Source: Tubulanus polymorphus (Eukaryota > Nemertea > Palaeonemertea > Tubulaniformes > Tubulanidae). Taken from it: a stretch of DNA of 64,000 bases. Of the stretch, positions 52,714 through 64,000 are shown piece by piece; within the stretch, counting starts at the first letter, position 1; each line of letters opens with the position of its first letter. Where the stretch lies: positions 6,358,231 through 6,422,230 of the forward strand of contig NC_134033.1 of the NCBI RefSeq assembly GCF_964204645.1. Reading direction: 5' to 3'. The notes below the pieces were generated by a model that saw only the letters and a list, made by a program, of their open reading frames with translations, ran no database searches and was not told the DNA's origin. The position numbers and the translations under genes were made by a program.

Positions 52714-53013
52714 AATGATATCGAGCATCCTCCCCCGGCAGGGATTCGAACCTGATGGCATCGAGATTGCCATGGTACGAAACCCTGCCACACTAGATGG
52801 AGTGCGTTTTAGCCTGGGTTTCCCATTTATAGTTCTTTCCTGAAATTTACCTCAGCGATTATACAACGAGCAATCTGATTGGTGCTGCATTTCGTGCGGC
52901 AAAGCTGCGCATGTACCTGTGCACCCGGTCTGGTGTCGCAGGGGTTCGTGCCGTGGCTGAGTGTAGCGATGCCATCAGGTTCGAATCCCTGCCTGGAGAG
53001 GATGGATATCGAG
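52714..53013. mobile_element. Foldback element, about 300 bp, with tRNA-like B boxes in both ends
   Basis: A perfect 27-bp inverted pair, 52737-52763 and 52967-52993, contains ggttcgaatcc. Homology of the arms continues outward to gatatc and inward for another 40 bases with mismatches (tacgaaaccctg / caggggttcgtg). Related sequence lies at 39.88-40.14 kb and a fragment at 34.34 kb. Confidence 0.8.
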
Positions 53014-53739
53014 TAGCTCGCGCACGGTTGCCGTTAACGGTGGTGGGTCATTCTTTTCAATGGCTCGATGTTAGAACACAACAACGACCCATCCCTCGGG
53101 CTTTCGTCTCCTCTTCCATTGCAGTTACATATACATACTACTACCTTATTGTTACGCAATGACGCGGTCGGGTAAAGACGTTAATTACTTTCAGAATTAA
53201 ACGAGGGGATGGTCGTTATTTTGTCGGAAGTTCTATCGTGATCATTTACGCAGTAAAACGCTGGTGTAAGACCAGTGAGACGCGACTGAGACATTATCTA
53301 GTAGGTGGCGCAATAGGCCTACGTCTCAAACAACCGGTCACTGTTTTTAATGTCAAGGTTCATAGCGGTCCTTGAAGGCCGTGGAAAGTTGTGATTTATG
53401 ATAAGTACAGCTCGAATTGTATTGTCAGGTCTAGTGCACTGGTCTGTCGTAATTTCAACTCAACTGAAAACAATGATTGGACAATGGGAGCAGCGATTAT
53501 ATTTTTGATATAAATCCTTATGAATGTCATAGAATGGGATCGTTTATGGACTCTATGAACCTCAATATGTTGACATCTGTGTTGTGTGTTGGTGGTTAAG
53601 TGTTCACTTTTATTGCAATTACCCCATATTTTGATTTGGGAAAACATTGAAAAATCACCCGGTTCAAAAAAAAGAAAATTTGAGTTTCTGTTTAATGCGG
53701 GAAGCATGCGATTGACGCTGAAATAATGGCGAATGTCTG

Positions 53740-54260
53740 AGGGCTCGGATTCTAGCGAAGCAATCGGATCGGCGTCGACAAGTCAATGGTAGTTTTCGGA
53801 AACTGACAAGACTCTGCGTCTGGTTATAGTATTTAATTTCGGACTGCAATTTCATCTGCGGCTGATCGTGTTTTCCAGGTAATTGTAGTTTATTTCGCCA
53901 GTCCCCGTCGCAGTTATATACGAATAAACAAACGTGGCGTGCGCACGCTCAAAGACCGTGATCGATGCATACCTGGAAGAAGCGATCGACGCCGGGCTAG
54001 CTCAGATATCAGTGTGTGTGTCGTATAGACGTTCATTTTCCCTCGACTAGAAATAGATTCCGCTTGAAACGGTTTCATCGTCGTCGATAAACAACTTCTG
54101 CAAGCGAACAAACGGCCTTGACCTTTGAGTGACATACACTCGCTATGCTCGTTGGAGCTTGAATCGCTTGCTCGCTCCTCGTGCTGGATGTAATAATAAA
54201 AACAGCCTCTTCGTTCGTATTGACGTACGTTGTCATGGATACGAATCCATAACTCTTTCT
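53740..54260. other. CpG-richer block without a recognised gene
   Basis: Base composition rises and CpGs are frequent. Open frames on both strands were not recognised. May be regulatory. Confidence 0.25.
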
Positions 54261-54263
54261 ACG

Positions 54264-54362
54264 CTCTCTCTCTCTCTCTCCCTCCTCTCTCTCCCCTCTC
54301 TCTCCCTCTCTCCCTCCCTCCCTCCCCCCTCTCTCTCCCCCTCTCTCCCCCTCTCCCTCCCT
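54264..54362. repeat. Pyrimidine tract (CT)n/(CCCTCT)n
   Basis: About 100 bases of almost pure C and T. It creates a false Glu/Arg-rich frame on the minus strand. Confidence 0.95.
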
Positions 54363-54414
54363 GCTCAATGTGCGTTGTAAGAACTACTGCTCAATGTGCG
54401 TTGTAAGAACTACT
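54361..54414. repeat. Exact 26-bp tandem duplication
   Basis: ctgctcaatgtgcgttgtaa plus gaacta present twice in a row. Confidence 0.9.
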
Positions 54415-54999
54415 GACGGAGTTACTATTGTGCGATTTGAGACATTGTGTATGCATCGTGCTATAGTGTGTGTACCGCGTGTGGAGTATGGATTGATCAA
54501 ATTGAGTAAAAGGCGGCGAGCGAAGAGATGAGAAGGAGCAGTGTGTTCTCCGTGTGTCCAAGGGTGACGTGCGTTGAACATTGATAAATGCACGATATCG
54601 TGGCTGCAGCTGGAGTAGCAAGGGTTTCGATCCCCAAAAATACCAAAAAAAAGCTTAATTTTGGCGCAATCTTCCATTTTTTTACTTAGCTCAATACATT
54701 TCAGAGAAATTGTCAGCATTTAGGCCTAGAATATTGGCATTCACCCAGTCAATACGGGCAGAAGATATTTTATAAGGGGGTGGCTGATTTTCAGAGGGGT
54801 GGATGTGACGATGAAGGGGGGCGCATCTAAAAACCTGTCGTGGAGAACACTGAAGAGGGATAGTTTGGCGTTGAATCGAGGTAGAGAAGAGAGATTGCGA
54901 GTGCTTTCCTGCACCTGGGGATGAAAAAAAATGATAAAATCGATGCCCTCTTTAACAGCTGTTTTATGTTTGATTGTGGATGAGAACAGTTCCACGAAA

Positions 55000-57420
55000 A
55001 CATGCTCAGTTGAATGCGTCTGACTATAGCTAGGTCTCGCGCTAGAATTGAACCCGGGTTTTCGATTTTAGTAAGCGGGTTCGACGCGAAAAGCCGTGTT
55101 CGCTGCGAGCGGCAACCCGGCTTCGGTAGTATGAATCCACATGATCCATAGTTCCGAGTTTGAGGTCAATTGTGGAGCTCGATCGCGGCGTTGAACACGA
55201 GTTTACCATCTACCCTGGAAAAAAATCGAATACGATCGCAGGTTTAATGCGGCTAAAATCTTTTTGGTTTTAACAAGAAGGGTTTATAAAACCCGGGTTT
55301 TGCGGAGAACTCGCACATTGAACCGGTGTTTCAGCGTAGTGTTAGTCGTAGACACGTATACCCGTGGGTATAAGACACAAGCGTAGATGTCTAGCTTTAA
55401 TTATAAATTGATTCAAAATGCTATAATAGTTCAAATAACGCTGTCAAGTTCAATATGAAGCAGGCGGCTCTTCATAAAGTTCATCATTGCATATTTTCAT
55501 ATCAAGGCAGAAGTGGCCAATTTTCATGTAGTTTTTACATGACAGTCGAGGATTGCACTCAAGAGGCAGTCGAAGATTCTGCGAGGATTGGTTGTCTGAG
55601 TCAGGGAACCACTACACCGGTTATCCCGCCAGATGGTGTGACGAGTATTGAGTCTTACATTGACAAAACTTGTTTGTTAGAACTGAATTTTTAGGCTCCC
55701 GTATCATTGCATTATCACAATACCCACTATACATTAAATTCATTTTTCTACTCGGCGATTGATATAGTTTTCATTAATTTATGATTTATCTATATGCCCT
55801 ATTCAAGAGAAAAGTCTCATTTTGGTGAAAACTTCTACGAGTAAACGTTGTATTAATGCCAGCACTGTTGTGAAAGTAATATTTGTGGTCGGTGTTCCCT
55901 GGAAACTCAGTTGTTTGATTATACCTTGTTTTTTTTAGCCAGGCTCTACTGTGACAGTTTGATTAGGCTATATTTCTGCGGAATTCCTATGAAAATAACT
56001 AGATGAATAGGGATCGATTTTGCGGTTGGTAATTTGTGGATCAACAACCTGGAGCTGTGTGTGAGTCTGTGTGTGTGTATGTGTGCACGCATGCTACTAT
56101 TTTTGAACTGGGTTCGATCGCTACACATGTATCATATAGAATGGTTAGTGCGTGGAAGCTTCCAACTTATCTCCTATTTGGTTCGATGCTTTTTCACGTT
56201 TTAAAAACCCACTGTTTATACTTCACCAACAGCGCAATTTTAGGGGTATGATATCAGTTGATGTCATCTAGGGCTGTATTGGTGTTTCAAAAAAGCAACA
56301 AAATTTACGAATCTTAGCATTTGTTTAGTGATTGTGAAAATTAAACGCCTCTCAATTTACTATATGATGAATTTTCATTTATTCAGATTTCATTAATGAA
56401 TTAGTGTGTTGAGTGGATCTGCGTCATCAGTCACAAGAAGGCGCGTTCGCTGAGTTGTTACAACCACCGATCACTGGTCTCGTCAATACAGGTTTCATGG
56501 TTTCGAATTCGGCAGCAACAGAATTTTTGGGTCAAAGGTTCTTAGGTTTCAATGCGGATTTCCCTATAAGGTGATGAATTTCATTGGTCCCAAACGATTG
56601 ATCCCGGATTAAGCGGGTTATACTGTCACCTTTCAAAAGGTATGCTGCAACAGGACCTCCATCCATCATCGACATGCAAGTTCGCACTCCTTTCATCCAC
56701 CCCTAGTCCGGTAGGGAGAGTTGAAAATCAAAGCCAACTTTATTAATCTTTAAGTTGTTTATTAATTGTTTTTCGTAGAGTCAACTGTACCACCTCCAAT
56801 TCATTTTATTTCCCGGTAGGGGTGGTACATGTTCAATAAGTGCCTGTAAGATGGCTATGAGCACTGCTATCCACCCTTGTCATAATAGAATGTCTTGTTT
56901 ACATGTAGTTGTCATTTGGAATGACTCGAGCACAGACCTAGTCGATTTCATTCATCCCTGAGGGGTATTAGGTAGCTGCATAATAGGTGCGTGCAACTGA
57001 ATTTAGATTAACCTAGATTTAAAGGCTTGCTAGGCTCGAATCATTGGCACTATCCTGGTATCGTCAGTAGGCCTATGCTAGATTTTTTGTCGGCATACTG
57101 AGAATTGAAATAACAATCAGCCCTGAAGGGGTATAAGAAATTTCTGATTACACCATTCTGGATGCCTACAACTCCTAATGCCTTTGATTTGAGCGAAATG
57201 CCTGAACCAGTTGAAAAGAAATAGGCAATTAGAAATGTTTGTAGGTTGTACATTAAGTACAGTTTCGGTACATTTAGTACCAGGATTTTTACGTTACCCA
57301 ATCAGGAGTTTACGGAAGTAGAATCTTGAGTTCAGTAACTAGTTGTAAATGATCTAACTATTGCTTACAAAACCATAAACCGGAGACTGAACCTTGAAAT
57401 ATGAAATCTCAATCGAAACT
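55000..57420. other. Intergenic, nothing recognised
   Basis: Short open frames without recognisable content; a short GTGTGT run near 56055-56085. Confidence 0.4.
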
Positions 57421-57425
57421 CCTTA

Positions 57426-58190
57426 AGGGGGGCTCAGATCGACCTTACGACGCGACAATTGGTCGGCGACTACCGCCGATCGTCGCACGATTTTCGTCGC
57501 CGATTCTAGTTGATCTGAGTCTAGCTAGGACCGTCGTGCGACAGTTTTTCACGATCGGCGACTGAATCGCAGGAGTTGAACATGTTCTACTTCTATGACG
57601 CGACGGAACCAGTCGCCGACTCGTCGTCGTCGATGTGCGTGTTTTTGCCATGAGTTGCCGACTCCACAACTAATTTCAGCCAATCAGAGTGGCGGATCAA
57701 AAATGAACATGGCGACCTCATGGCCCGCCAAATATGATGGAAAGCTCTTTGTTATTGTGAGAAGAGAAACACAGCCTCCATATACAACGCGGCTGCTGCT
57801 GCTGCTGCCTTTCCATGAAATTTTGGATGTTGATAAGAAAAAACCTTTGATGAATAGCCTAAAATCATGAATATTATATGATTCACTCTAAAAATTTCAA
57901 TTTTTCTCTCACAATAATGCCGCTAAATAGATGGAGAGTTTATGGAATAAAATGGCATACATATTGTTATTTTTTATTGGGAAATGTGTGCACGTAGCTT
58001 TGAACGGGTCACGTGATCTACTCTTAGGGAGCCCACGACTCGGAATATCGGTGTCGATGTGAGCGCGCTCATGTCCAGTCGTTATGACCAATAGCAACTG
58101 GTCGGCGATTACCGCTGAATTCGATCTGAGTGCAATCTATGATAGTCGCCGACAGTTGAGTCGCGTCGTAAGGTCGATCTGAGCCCGGCT
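57426..58190. mobile_element. Harbinger-like MITE, 765 bp, TTA-flanked
   Basis: Ends of 31 bases (gggctcagatcgacc, ttacgacgcgac) match in inverse orientation with two mismatches. TTA flanks both ends in direct orientation (57423-57425, 58191-58193); TTAA is equally readable. The motif gtcggcga/tcgccgac recurs many times near both ends, as expected of transposase-binding sites. No transposase. Confidence 0.78.
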
Positions 58191-58441
58191 TTAAGTCTAG
58201 GAACGACTGATATGCAGGGACCAGCCATTTTTTAATCACCAAACTTCGACGCGGGATACCCATCCCGAGAATATAACCAGACTCTAGAATCGTGTCTGCC
58301 TTTTATTTGAGCTTTGGGGTAGTCACCGGCAAACGAAACTGAATCGAGTCAATGTAAATTACCGAGGACATAGCGCCCTCTCTCTCCCTGGAAGTATATG
58401 TGGTCTCTTCACTTACTTGTCAGCCATTTGAACGTGTTTAC

Positions 58442-58555
58442 ATGATGAATTCAGAGCGACTCATTGCTCTGTATGTGGTGTGTTGTGTGTGTATTGGGTT
58501 TATAGTTGGATTTTATCGATCGTGGTGGAAGAGGTCAAGGTCGTATGCCAGATAA
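58442..58555 (+). CDS. Possible 37-aa membrane micro-ORF
   Basis: MMNSERLIALYVVCCVCIGF, then IVGFYRSWWKRSRSYAR: one predicted membrane helix and a basic C-terminus. It overlaps a TG-rich stretch, so chance is likely. No family recognised. Confidence 0.2.
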   Translation: MMNSERLIALYVVCCVCIGFIVGFYRSWWKRSRSYAR

Positions 58556-59204
58556 AGACTCAACAGTGTACGTGCGCTCTCACCCTCATAATATAAACAG
58601 TGTTTACACGAAACTAGTTCTAGAAAGTTTGTGCGCACTATTGGGCAATTCCAGATGAGAAACTCAATTTCGGTAAATCACTTATCACTTAATTTCACGA
58701 AATGTTTCTGAATTGTGATTTTCAAGTAGAAAACATCATAGGCTTTCAGAATTTTAGCACATTGAATCAGATTATTAAGCATTTCCATATTTTTTTCAAC
58801 ATGGCAAGATGGGCTATTTCATGTACAATTTCATACGAATGATAGCTGACTACTTTGAGCTTGGTTTACTTGTCAAACCAATGATTTTATATAGAGTTTT
58901 CCACTGTAAATATAATCACTGGATGTGTTTATTTCAATATTCCTCTCTCAAAAATAAAGTCACCGTTAATGGGGAATAAAAAATCCCTATGCCACAATAC
59001 TGAGTTCTCCCGTAATTCCATAAAAACATGGTTTACTTTCACTGCGAGGCAAGTTATCACCAGATTTTTAAGAAAACTAGATTTTTCTTTATTCATACTT
59101 AGAACAATGTGTACCTATAAAGAAAATCAGGGATGAGAATTCCCCGCGGATTTCAGCATTGAAAAATATTAATTTTCCAAATAGTCCAAAAATGATGTAA
59201 AAGT

Positions 59205-59222
59205 ATAGGGGGGGGGGGGTGT
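59205..59222. repeat. Poly-G run
   Basis: Twelve or more consecutive G after tata. Confidence 0.85.
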
Positions 59223-61550
59223 GATGATCTCACTCAATTGGTCTGGCGGTAATCAGGTGAACCAACCGTAAAAGCGTTCAGTGCCTGTTTTACTTGTATC
59301 GCATTTCAATGCATATTCGTTGCAACACTGATTTTTTAGCAAAGCTGTTTTCAGTCCTATTCTCGAAGAATGGTCGACAGAGCGAAAGAGTCCGGAACAG
59401 AGCGAAAGAGTAACGAGCGAACTATCAGTTTGGAATACCAAAACTGGAACTGACTTTATTTTTACACATAGCTATTTATATAACACAGATTCAGACAGGT
59501 TGAGACATGCAAAATGATACAAAAACAAAGGTGACGAGTAGTGACATGACAGTGAGACCAACAACAATAACACATTCTGACACAGATAAACAGTCTCAGA
59601 GGACAATGAGTAATAAGACGGAGACATAAAACAATAAAGAAATACGAAATATAGATGAAATATGTATAACAATTATCAGTGACATTTAGTGTTGTTAAAA
59701 TTTTGTATCTACTACTATGAATGTGTATGTATTTTATCGATAGGTTGCAGACACGCAGTAGCAGTAGTAATAATGTATATAGGCCTACTTACTGTTGCTG
59801 TGCGTGTGTGTGGTAAACACCTTTTACTGGGTGATGATTTTTAGTGTGCATTCATCGGAGCATTTTAACTGCAATAATTCAGGGCTCGACCCGTAATGCA
59901 TGAGATGCTGTATGTCATCGAATGAGGATGTGCCATATTGGAACTTGCCATTACCTTCCAAAATATAATAGTCGTTCATGGGTTCAAGATTGCTCTAAGT
60001 GCTCGGAAAATGCTTTTAATTTCTAAAATTTTCTTGGGGAGAACCCCAGTTTTTCTAGCTGAAATAGCCATCCAAAGGTCTCCATTGAGCTGTGTTTGGT
60101 GTCTTGATTTCAAATCTAACTTGCCATACAAATTGATTGAAGTGTCTGAACTGTAATTCCGTTACCTTGGAATTGCCCTTGCGTTGAATGCACTGGAAAG
60201 CGGAATAAGGCGATGATTTCGTTGAAATGCGAGTTTTATGATGGTCGGAATGATTAGATTATGAAGCGGAATGTTAAAAACAGTATTTCTAGGGTTTTTT
60301 CGCGGGTTAAGCAAATGTTGTTATCAGGATGGTTTTTAAATTCAGCACAGCTGAATCTATTAGTATAAAACGGAGTGCTGAATTCGTGTTGACCGCTATC
60401 TCCTCCGAGTTTGAAATGATTCACGGGCTAAGGTTTGCATTTAGTTGGCTGTTATAACGGCAGCTAAGTGGCAACTGCTTTTGAAGGCTATTGGTGACGC
60501 CTAAATTGGGTAAATTGGCAATTTTATGCCGTTTTTGGGGATTTTTAGCGATGTAGTGTGACGTCATCTTGATTAGTCTGAATACCAGTCGTTGTTACGG
60601 TTCCGTACAACGTCTGACGCTAAAGTATCATATAGAGGTTAACTCCTGTTAATTGCAATGCAACAACTGATTTTAGTGTCAAATCAAACCTTTGTACTAA
60701 AATAAATAAATAAGTTACCTTGTTAACTTTGAAAATGTGTTTTATGATAAATTTTTTGATGATTTAAATCGCGAACCGGGGAATTTATTGATTTGATTTG
60801 AATTGAATTGATTGCCACTATCGGGATTTCCAATACGGACTAAATTAATAAAATGTGAAAATTCAATATGTCTCTCTAAAATAACTCTAAATGTTATTTT
60901 TTGTTGATAAAGTCTATAACTTTTTACAACAAAACAGATTCTTTCTGTGTGGTCGGGTCTGCCTATCTATTTTTACGCTACAGTGCACCAGCTCAACATG
61001 AACAATATATACGTCAGAGCAGTATCTATTCGCCGGACAGAAGCGACAGTCCAACGTTCCCTCGTAGTATTATTCTATCGGCGTGGCAGCTTACAACACG
61101 CCGTATGAGAGGGTGCGGATCGCGGCTTTCCTAATGTAACCATCTCATCATAGACCTTAGTGTCAAGCAGTAGTGCAAGCAGGACGCCAGGGTCAATAAG
61201 ACGGTTCCCACGCATAGGCAGGATTGTAGCGAGTCAACCGCCGCGAAGCAAAACTTTTGAATTCAACGAATATACTTCACAATATTGGTCGACATAAATA
61301 AATCTGTTTAGTTGTAAAATGTTATAGACATAATCAGTTCATTTCTAAACTGCCGCGTCTGATATAGTAAAATATCATTGATCATGGTTTAAAAAAAGTA
61401 GTGTACAAGGTAGATATGTGGCTTTTCCTCTGTATCAGTACATTGCTAAACAGAAACAATATTGCCTGATCATATCATCTCTCTGAAATTGCTGTGTCGG
61501 CATAGCCTAGAAGTAACATAAGCTAGTTCTCATAACGCGTTCGTCGAAGA
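59223..61550. other. Intergenic, nothing recognised
   Basis: AT-rich sequence with short frames only. Confidence 0.4.
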
Positions 61551-62420
61551 TTGTTGTGTTTTTCGTTTTTGATAAACGCGAATCAAACTATTAACTGCCG
61601 CATTTCTAATTCAACGCGTCTGGCGCGCGCACATTGAATGCACATACGTATTTATAGCAGCTCCCTTCTTTTCGAGTGCAACTTCTTGTATTTGGATGAC
61701 TACACCAGTTACATTTTAAACGCATAATAAGAGCGTTTGAAGTATTGTTGCACCCACAAGCGTGCAGCGAAACGCGTAATTTTGAAACGGATATTCGTCC
61801 CTAACGAGTGTCGAATAAGTTTGGAACTAAACGAAAACGAATGACAGGAACGATATTTTATTGAATGATTTAAAACTAAACACTAACGAAAACGGAGTAA
61901 AGTTTCTTCTAGGCTGTACGGTCGTCTGTTGTATTCGTAATTATCATCCGTTCATATTGACAGCCGATTTTCCGAAAGAAATGTCGGCGACCAATCCTAA
62001 GGGCCACGGCACGAGCTAGGCTTCAGCCGAGGCGCGGGCATTGCCTCATCGATAAATTTGTTTCAATAAAAATGGCGTACATGTACACACACATGGTTGA
62101 AGTAGGATTACGTACCGTGTAGTGGATCATCTATACTATAAAGCAGAACGGACGGCGCGGAATTCTGTGATTTTTTAATGATCTCGTATAGGCCCCGTTC
62201 GCACGCTATTATTGTAATTACTTATTATTATTATTATTATTATTATTATAATACGCTATTACTATATAAAGAGGTCGCCGTGCACGTCGTAGAGCGCGCG
62301 TGCGTTCGTCATTAGAGTCTTGAGCCTCACGTGAACGTCGTCGAATTACATCTAGTCACGTTTGTCTCGTAACGACGCGATTCCCTGGGTCTACTGCTCT
62401 GATGACAAAGGAAAATTATA
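61550..62420. promoter_or_regulatory. CpG-richer block with (ATT)n, possible promoter region
   Basis: CpG-containing stretches (aacgcgtctggcgcgcgcac, gtagagcgcgcgtgcgttcg) surround a (TTA)n run at about 62220-62252. No coding exon recognised. Could be the start of a gene to the right. Confidence 0.25.
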
Positions 62421-63159
62421 TACATATTTATATATATTATTATCATTATTATTAAACGATTTTATGGTTGATATCATTGTCAGCGCATCCCCTCTTCAAA
62501 TGTGTAGCCGTGTGTTTTTGAATATGCCAATCTTAGAATCTGAGGAAATCGTTTTTCTACGAATTTCTCGCCCAAACCGGCGGCTCTTACCATATCATAC
62601 ACCACCGGTAACGTTGAATTCATGTCATCCATTTAGAAATGGATTCATTCTCTAAATAGGCGGTCGACGAGAAACCATAATTGATAATAATTTATTTGGC
62701 TTGAAATCCGTGCAATAGACATCACATAAAAGGAGAACGGAAAAAAATCCATAACAGTTTTGATTAGCCTGAAAGCTTCGTTAAACGAATGGGTTTTCAT
62801 TTGGGATATTTGAAAACTTCGATCGGAGGACTGGATGTGACTAGACTTATTGAGGATCGATTTAAAGCTGAGGTGACCGTCCGATTCCTCGCACGTGTGC
62901 ATGAACTGTTTGTTGAAAACGATTAGATAGCCCGCATGAATCCCCGAAAACTAGATTCCTTGAAATTCCCCTCCAAACAGAACATGCTTTTAAAGGATAT
63001 AATAATGCAAGTAACTCTCTCTTATAACTTTTTAATTTTGAGAAATAGGCGAATAGAAATGCTTTACAATAGAAAATATCAATTCTTTGCCAAATTAGAA
63101 TCTGAGTTTAGGTAGTGTTAAGGATAAGATAGCGCTTACAAATCAAAACCACCAAAGTA

Positions 63160-63960
63160 ATGGTTTTTTGTCCCCCGTAGCGGTGTAGGCTGCGAGTGGG
63201 GGACTTGGTATCCGCCTTCGTCCGTCCGTCCGCATGAGCTTGTGAACGCGATTCAAGAAGAACCGTTGATCGCAGGACTATGATATTACACAGTATGATT
63301 ACCCCTAGGGAGATGATGTGCCCTTTTGATTTTGGGGTCCAAGGACCAAAGGTCAAGGTCACTACAGGTCATTCATGTGAAAGCTTGTGAACGTCATTCA
63401 AGACGAACCTTTGATAGCAGGACCATGATATTACGTAGTGTGATTACCCCTAGGGAGAGGATGTGTCCTATGGAATCTGGGGTCCAAGGATCAAAGGTCA
63501 AGGTTACTACAGGTCATTCATGTGAAACCTTGTGAACGTGATTCAAGAAGAACCATCGATACAGTACCATGATATTACGTAGTTTGATTACTCCTAGGGA
63601 GAGGATGTGCCCTATTGATTGATGGAGGAAAAGGTCAAGGTCACTACATATCATTCATATGAAACCTTGTAAACACGATTCAAGAAGAACCATTGATAAC
63701 GGAACAATGCTATTTCATAGTATGATTTCCCTGGGGAAAGGATGTGCATTAGTGATTTTGGAGTTCTAGGGTCAAAGGTCAAGGATGGTAGACGTCTTTT
63801 GCCTAAAACCCTGTAAACTCAATTCTTAAATTACCATTCATAGCAGGAAAATGATATTTCATAGTATGGTTATCCCTGGATACACTCATCATTTTTCTAT
63901 ACCAAAGATCAGTGTCATCAGGGGTCGTTCATTCCCTACTGGCTATCGCGGGGGACATAG
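63160..63960. mobile_element. Hairpin/tandem-array transposon, second family, near the right edge
   Basis: tgtcccccgtagcggtgtag opens with a hairpin closed by gtgggggac, followed by ccgtccgtccg. Units of about 145 bp start at ttgtgaacg near 63240, 63385, 63530, 63667 and 63811. The right end, gcgggggaca, inverts the left tgtcccccg. Same architecture as the 17.5 and 25.7 kb elements with unrelated sequence. Confidence 0.75.
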
Positions 63961-64000
63961 ATATGTAGTATTGAATTGCCTTGTTGAGATTGATAATAGT

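Noticed and set aside
54075-54368. Glu/Arg/Gly-rich minus-strand frame
   Set aside because: Translation of a pure CT/GA simple repeat.
55025-55080. Possible minus-strand tRNA near gaattgaacccggg
   Set aside because: The B box does not fit and no anticodon stem could be formed.

Overview
This is eukaryotic nuclear DNA from an animal, most likely a marine invertebrate. It has long introns with GT-AG boundaries, AATAAA signals, animal-specific gene families, and a dense mix of LINE, Ty3/Gypsy, Harbinger and miniature DNA transposons. The species cannot be fixed from the sequence. The octamer TAGGCCTA is strongly over-represented. One transposon class combines a terminal hairpin, a CCGTCCGTCCG run and a tandem array, in the style of bivalve 'pearl' elements; that points loosely to a lophotrochozoan, but this is an inference.

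Layout. (1) 0.3-1.2 kb: the last two exons of an adhesion-type (family B2) GPCR whose 5' part lies outside the window. (2) 2.7-4.1 kb: an intronless class A peptide-receptor-like GPCR with uncertain 5' exons. (3) 4.85-9.24 kb: a dead LINE on the minus strand with ORF1 and an endonuclease/reverse transcriptase ORF2, broken by frameshifts and a stop. (4) 10.6-31.6 kb: a complete UBXN7 orthologue of 11 coding exons (558 aa), with UBA, UAS, UIM and UBX parts all recovered in phase. Its introns hold several foldback elements, a Harbinger transposase remnant, a hAT-like MITE, a Ty3/Gypsy gag-pro remnant, two copies of a hairpin/tandem-array transposon and an acidic ORF of unknown origin. (5) 32.2-32.75 kb: a foldback element, then at 32.9-33.3 kb a small minus-strand ORF head-to-head with (6) LTV1 at 33.4-35.2 kb (two exons, 477 aa). 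(7) 35.9-44.5 kb: a CHTOP orthologue of eight exons, including a 39-nt in-frame micro-exon. (8) 44.5-64 kb: no convincing coding gene. This part holds MITEs, a 1.4 kb element with CAAGGGCGGATC termini, a 300-bp foldback whose ends carry a tRNA-like B box, a TTA-flanked Harbinger-like MITE, simple repeats, CpG-rich blocks that may be untranslated first exons or promoters, and a third hairpin/tandem-array element at the right edge.

By family knowledge, UBXN7 (p97/VCP-cullin adaptor), LTV1 (40S ribosome assembly) and CHTOP (mRNA export, PRMT1 target) are housekeeping genes. They lie in the same orientation but do not form a pathway unit. All exon boundaries were read by eye from splice consensus and phase, and each of the three complete gene models sums to a whole number of codons.
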